Source: Tubulanus polymorphus (lineage: Eukaryota; Nemertea; Palaeonemertea; Tubulaniformes; Tubulanidae). Taken from it: a stretch of DNA of 64,000 bases. Within the stretch, counting starts at the first letter, position 1. Each line of letters starts with the position of its first letter. This document shows, piece by piece, positions 53,761 to 64,000 of the stretch. The stretch is from contig NC_134032.1 of NCBI RefSeq assembly GCF_964204645.1, positions 126,501-190,500 on the forward strand, given 5' to 3'. The position numbers and the translations under genes were made by a program. The notes under the pieces are model-generated. The model did no database searches, was not told where the DNA came from, and was given only the letters and a program-made list of their open reading frames with translations.

Positions 53761-54660
53761 AGTACTAAATAGACTAGGGAGGGGGGAGGGGGAAGTCGAA
53801 GAACTTCCACAAAACATGGATAAAATTCGGAAATTCTCCGAAATTTGATGAAACACCTAGAGATCTTCATTCTGATAAAATGCATGCGGGAAAACAGGCG
53901 AAAGTTAAAGTTATTGGAATAAAAATTAATTTGAATTGCGTAATCGAATTGTTCATCTTTGCGACCTATTTTCGAATGAACTGACCTAGAAAACTCTTCC
54001 TCGTCTTTTCTTCTTTATTCGGTAAGACTTCGATTTGGGTTCGGAGTAATGGGAACGTCGAATCGGCGGTTTAACTCGCAGTAATCCGTGATCACCACGA
54101 ATTCATTGTTTTCATGGGCGCGGCCATCTTGGGTCGTCTCGGGTACAAACATCGGGTACGGTCGACACCCGCCGCGATGAACGCGCACGCGTACCACGCA
54201 TATCCGGTACCGGATATCCGCTGCAAACTTCGTTATCCGAAACGACGAAAAAGATTATTATCATTTATCATGAATTATATTCAATCCTTAAAAATTGCAT
54301 CATAATCATAGGTTTTAATTATAAATTCTTTTGATTCTATTCGATAGTCAGTTTTGACGTATCTACTTTGAATTTTGATTAGAAAATATAAAATCGACAT
54401 TTCGTGTTTAAGTTTTGCTATGAGTTCAAAGTCGCTAAAACCGAAGACATCCGAAACGAAAGACATATATTTTATTCAATGTATCATAGAATATATCTAA
54501 ATCAAAACAATATAGATATCTATGATATAAATTATTTAAGAAAAAGTTCTTTTTTATTTTGAATTGAGTTTTAACCATTTTAAATCAAAAAAATCTCGAT
54601 CGCCGTTTCGTCGACCGGTTTCGAACAGTTTGTCGAAGTGAAAGCGAAACAGCTGTTTTT
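53761..54660. other. TRAM1 upstream region
   Basis: A purine run at 53778-53792 and otherwise unremarkable AT-rich sequence. 'gaaagcgaaacagctg' and 'agcagcgatcagttctc' just before the ATG belong to the likely promoter/5' UTR. No other gene seen. Confidence 0.35.
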
Positions 54661-54688
54661 GTGGTTGGTTCCTTTTTGCAGCGGTTAA

Positions 54689-62719
<8,031 letters not shown>

Positions 62720-63540
62720 AACAGCAGACGCGCTGTGTGACCTAATTTCCATCGGACCGACTGGTGACCTAATTCCTCGACTTTAATACTCACGAGAAAT
62801 CCCGTCAGATGTGTATCAAACTTCCCAGAAGAAGATGGGGTGAAGATGGCTGCTTCGTGGATTCCCCTTGTGATGTCATCGAATTCGATAACCGTAATGC
62901 GGTTTGTTTTTGGAATGATGATGTCATAGGAGGAACGTTCACTTGCGCAAGATTATTCCAGGACAGTTTTCGAAAATTTGGCGTGCCGCGATTCGAATAG
63001 ATTATCACTGTCAACTCAGTAAGAATACAGTTATTTATTCAGTTCTGTTTGTAAAAGGTCAACATAGTTCAATGTGGTTTTAAAATATTTCGGGCTAGGG
63101 CTACGAACTGTTACGGACAATCAGTATTTATCGAAAGGAATACTGATTGGATTTGTAAAATGCGTACCGAGGAATGTGAAAGACAAGACTTACCCCACTT
63201 GATTAATCTAGTAGTTCATTTTCAATTCCTGAACTCATGAAGTGTGGACAATCACAGTCTGGAAGAATGTTGATATCATATATTATAGTATTGAATGTCT
63301 CACGGGTGCAGGGTCAGGTCAGCAGATCGATACCTGCTTAAGAATTCAACTATGTTTGTCGTGAAGCCTGAGTATAGCCCAAATTTGTGTTAGAACCTTG
63401 AATATAATGTAAAGTATTAAATGGGTCGTTTGTCTCAAAACAATGGAATTAGGTCACACATCTCATGGTCGTCAAAACATCATTCAGCTTTTGACCACTT
63501 GTCAGTGGAGAGACCTCGTTACAATAAAATTCAGCCCCAA
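62720..63540 (+). other. TRAM1 3' UTR / downstream
   Basis: After the stop the first strong AATAAA is at 63523-63528. A diverged single copy of the 109-bp repeat lies at 63237-63305. Frames at 62805-63014 on either strand show no family features. Confidence 0.4.
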
Positions 63541-63615
63541 ATATGTACTAAAAATGAAACGTTGATAAGACTTCAGTGACATGCACGTAATAAGATTTCT
63601 TTCCTTTTTGATTGA

Positions 63616-63672
63616 CATAAAACGCTTTCGTTAAGACTTAATTATTACGTCTTAACGAATGCATTTTCAGGT
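63616..63672. repeat. Perfect 11-bp stem hairpin in short inverted element
   Basis: ttcgttaagac (63627-63637) pairs exactly with gtcttaacgaa (63649-63659); flanking aaaacgc and tgcatttt extend it imperfectly. Confidence 0.7.
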
Positions 63673-63939
63673 TATTGATAATATTCATCGGGAAATATCT
63701 ATTTTGGGGGAAATTGTTTGTAACGAGGTCTTAATCCAGTTTGGCGCATTTCAATCTTATAAAAGTTTGTCCATGTAACTGGTCGCCCCTAACGTCCCGA
63801 CCCCTCACTGTTGGAAAAATCTCTATACTTTTATCCAAGAAATTGTGAACGTTTGTCTGACTTATATCAAAATCTGGATCAATGATGGATAAAGATTCAA
63901 TCGAATTTAATGAGGTACTAGCGCTGCTACTGTGGCGAG

Positions 63940-64000
63940 TGTGGATCCACCAGGTGTCGCTAGTGTGCAGTAGGACATCAACTACCGCGGCAATAGAGGA
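63940..64000. repeat. Inverted copy of the CTCF-like repeat, cut by the window end
   Basis: gtggatccaccaggtgtcgc + tagtgtgcagtaggacatca is the reverse complement of the 77-bp unit at 20451-20745. The core CCACCAGGTGTCGC is at 63947-63960. Confidence 0.88.

Overview
The window is animal (metazoan) nuclear DNA. It has spliced genes with GT-AG introns, bilaterian-specific protein families, (TTAGGG)n-type telomere-like interspersions, decayed non-LTR retrotransposons, many foldback/MITE-like elements and a very high density of minisatellites. The gene set fits a marine invertebrate, most likely a lophotrochozoan, but the sequence alone does not fix the phylum.

Layout: (1) 2395-5237 (+): a NACHT-LRR (NLR-type) receptor exon whose N-terminal exon is not identified. 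(2) 5.3-15.2 kb: intergenic DNA with a foldback element, tandem repeats, a tRNA-derived fragment, a ~1.1 kb tandem duplication, a LINE remnant and a 1.3 kb minisatellite. (3) 15607-16686 (+): a small secreted C-type lectin, probably frameshifted. (4) 20850-36491 (-): a complete ZMYND8-type chromatin reader (PHD-bromo-PWWP-MYND). I resolved 19 coding exons with consistent splice phases, giving a predicted 1309 aa; nearly every larger intron holds minisatellites or MITEs. (5) 36.5-48.7 kb: no recognised protein gene, but a 276-bp palindrome, polypurine tracts, a CpG-rich block, a 1.5 kb 40-bp minisatellite, an RT fragment and an inverted 49-bp minisatellite. (6) 48782-51103 (+): a GC-rich, uninterrupted 773-codon gene resembling prokaryotic/phage DUF3987 (primase/helicase-associated) proteins, with an acceptor-like site just before its ATG. 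(7) 54731-62719 (+): a complete TRAM1-type ER translocon-associated membrane protein, 11 exons, predicted 390 aa. (8) 62.7-64 kb: TRAM1 3' region, ending in a copy of a repeat that carries a CTCF-like motif.

The genes do not form an obvious pathway: an innate-immune-type receptor, a lectin, a chromatin reader, a putative P-loop protein and an ER translocon component lie side by side. The most unusual items are the DUF3987-like gene, a 75-bp array with octamer and CCAAT motifs at exact spacing, repeats carrying CTCF-like sites on both sides of and inside ZMYND8, and a minisatellite apparently born from the arm of a foldback element.
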